This document shows, piece after piece, positions 33,111-33,280 of a stretch of DNA of 33,280 nt. The stretch spans positions 1 through 33,280 of the forward strand of contig JBBRHV010000021.1 in the NCBI GenBank assembly GCA_038222225.1, in the 5' to 3' direction. Positions within the stretch are counted from its first letter, which is position 1, and each line of letters opens with the position of its first letter. Under the pieces are notes generated by a model. It saw only the letters and a list, made by a program, of their open reading frames with translations. It made no database searches and was not told where the DNA came from. The position numbers were made by a program, and so were the translations under genes. This DNA is from JAKLFA01 sp038222225. Its GTDB lineage: Bacteria > Omnitrophota > Gorgyraeia > Zapsychrales > JANLHA01.

Positions 33111-33219
33111 TCCCCCTCCTACGGCGAGGGACTCCTTCGCTTTCGCTTCAGTCGCGAACCTAGCTACGCTAAGGTTCTCTTCTCTTCAAAGAACATTAGA
33201 TCTTGAAAATGCCCAAAAG
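33111..33219. repeat. Hairpin-rich intergenic repeat, copy B
   Basis: Direct repeat of copy A at an offset of about 150 bases, with the shared 18-base block at 33144-33161 and the same terminal AATGCCCAAAAG. The GAACCT/AGGTTC hairpin is kept although its inner stem differs between copies (GGC/GCC in A, AGC/GCT in B), so pairing is preserved. Confidence 0.8.
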
Positions 33220-33237
33220 GGCATTTTCAAGATCTAA
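33196..33237. repeat. Perfect 19-base-pair inverted repeat abutting the tRNA
   Basis: Bases 33196-33214 pair without mismatch with 33219-33237 around an AAAA loop. It begins one base past the tRNA-Arg 3' end and overlaps the end of repeat copy B. On the minus strand there is no U-tract after the stem, so it is not a standard terminator, although it could help tRNA 3' processing. Confidence 0.9.
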
Positions 33238-33238
33238 A

Positions 33239-33280
33239 TGCGCCTGGGGGGAGTCGAACCTCCGACGCCGGCCTTAGGAG
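33239..33280 (-). tRNA. tRNA-Arg(CCU), 3' part (cut by window edge)
   Basis: Read on the minus strand, the end of the window gives an anticodon loop CTCCTAA (anticodon CCU, reading the Arg codon AGG), the 3' half of the anticodon stem, a 5-base variable loop, the T-arm GGAGG-TTCGACT-CCCCC with one A-C mismatch, the acceptor strand CAGGCGC and discriminator A. CCA is not encoded. The 5' half lies beyond the window. The loop is the same as in E. coli argW. Confidence 0.88.

Noticed and set aside
32959..33219. CRISPR array
   Set aside because: Only two diverged ~110-base units with similar spacers and no cas genes; repeat length and divergence do not fit CRISPR.
33013..33237. 74-codon open frame on the plus strand at the right edge
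   Set aside because: It runs through the two structured repeat copies and the 19-bp hairpin, its protein repeats with the DNA repeat, and it has no ribosome-binding site or protein-like composition.

Overview
The window reads as a chromosomal segment from an anaerobic, Gram-negative-type bacterium. The anaerobic signature is a homodimeric-type pyruvate:ferredoxin oxidoreductase, a class III (glycyl-radical) ribonucleotide reductase with its activase, and a fused ADP-forming acetyl-CoA synthetase. Together these give pyruvate to acetyl-CoA to acetate plus ATP, with dNTP synthesis that needs no oxygen. A signal-peptide-bearing beta-barrel protein implies an outer membrane. The gene mix and small-ORF style fit an uncultured lineage such as Omnitrophota; this is inference from gene content only. 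I see no transposase, integrase, CRISPR array or rRNA. One partial tRNA lies at the right edge.

Layout. (1) 1-2759, minus: periplasmic HtrA/Deg protease, Tyw1-like radical SAM protein, soluble NarX/DegS-type histidine kinase, and the start of its response regulator. (2) 2921-7571, minus: nifJ followed by a dihydroorotate-dehydrogenase-like flavoprotein, closed by a strong terminator. (3) 7773-8237, plus: a lone receiver-domain protein, apparently leaderless. (4) 8253-12797, minus: nrdD-nrdG and a GT39-type membrane glycosyltransferase, behind a near-perfect sigma70 promoter with a NrdR box between its -35 and -10. (5) 12914-18030, minus: metY, a large PhnD-PASx4 sensor kinase and a receiver protein. 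(6) 18105-23693, minus: ArsB/NhaD-type permease, rhomboid protease, purU, U32 protein and PIF1-like helicase, with several 4-base or very tight junctions. (7) 23895-25964, minus: ADP-forming acetyl-CoA synthetase. (8) 26097-30021, minus: membrane protein with a periplasmic beta-sandwich, ParA ATPase fused to a glycogen-binding (AMPK-beta/CBM48) module, small membrane protein, histone-H1-like protein with an EF-Tu-domain-2-like barrel, CvpA and HIT protein. (9) 30336-31031, plus: a multi-spanning membrane protein with intramembrane acidic/His residues. (10) 31170-32531, minus: outer-membrane porin. (11) 32532-33280: a gene-free stretch ending in hairpin-rich ~110-base repeats that abut a tRNA-Arg(CCU).

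The most novel-looking system is block 8. A ParA/MinD-type positioning ATPase carries a carbohydrate-binding module. It sits directly behind a membrane protein with a lysine-rich cytoplasmic tail, the kind of tail that in known systems activates ParA ATPases, and a periplasmic jelly-roll-like domain. I propose, as inference, a system that positions a polysaccharide (storage granule or envelope glycan machinery) in the cell. Other notable points are the NrdR-controlled promoter architecture, two plus-strand genes with apparently leaderless starts, a terminator-like hairpin in the possible leader of the permease operon, and the structured repeats beside the tRNA.
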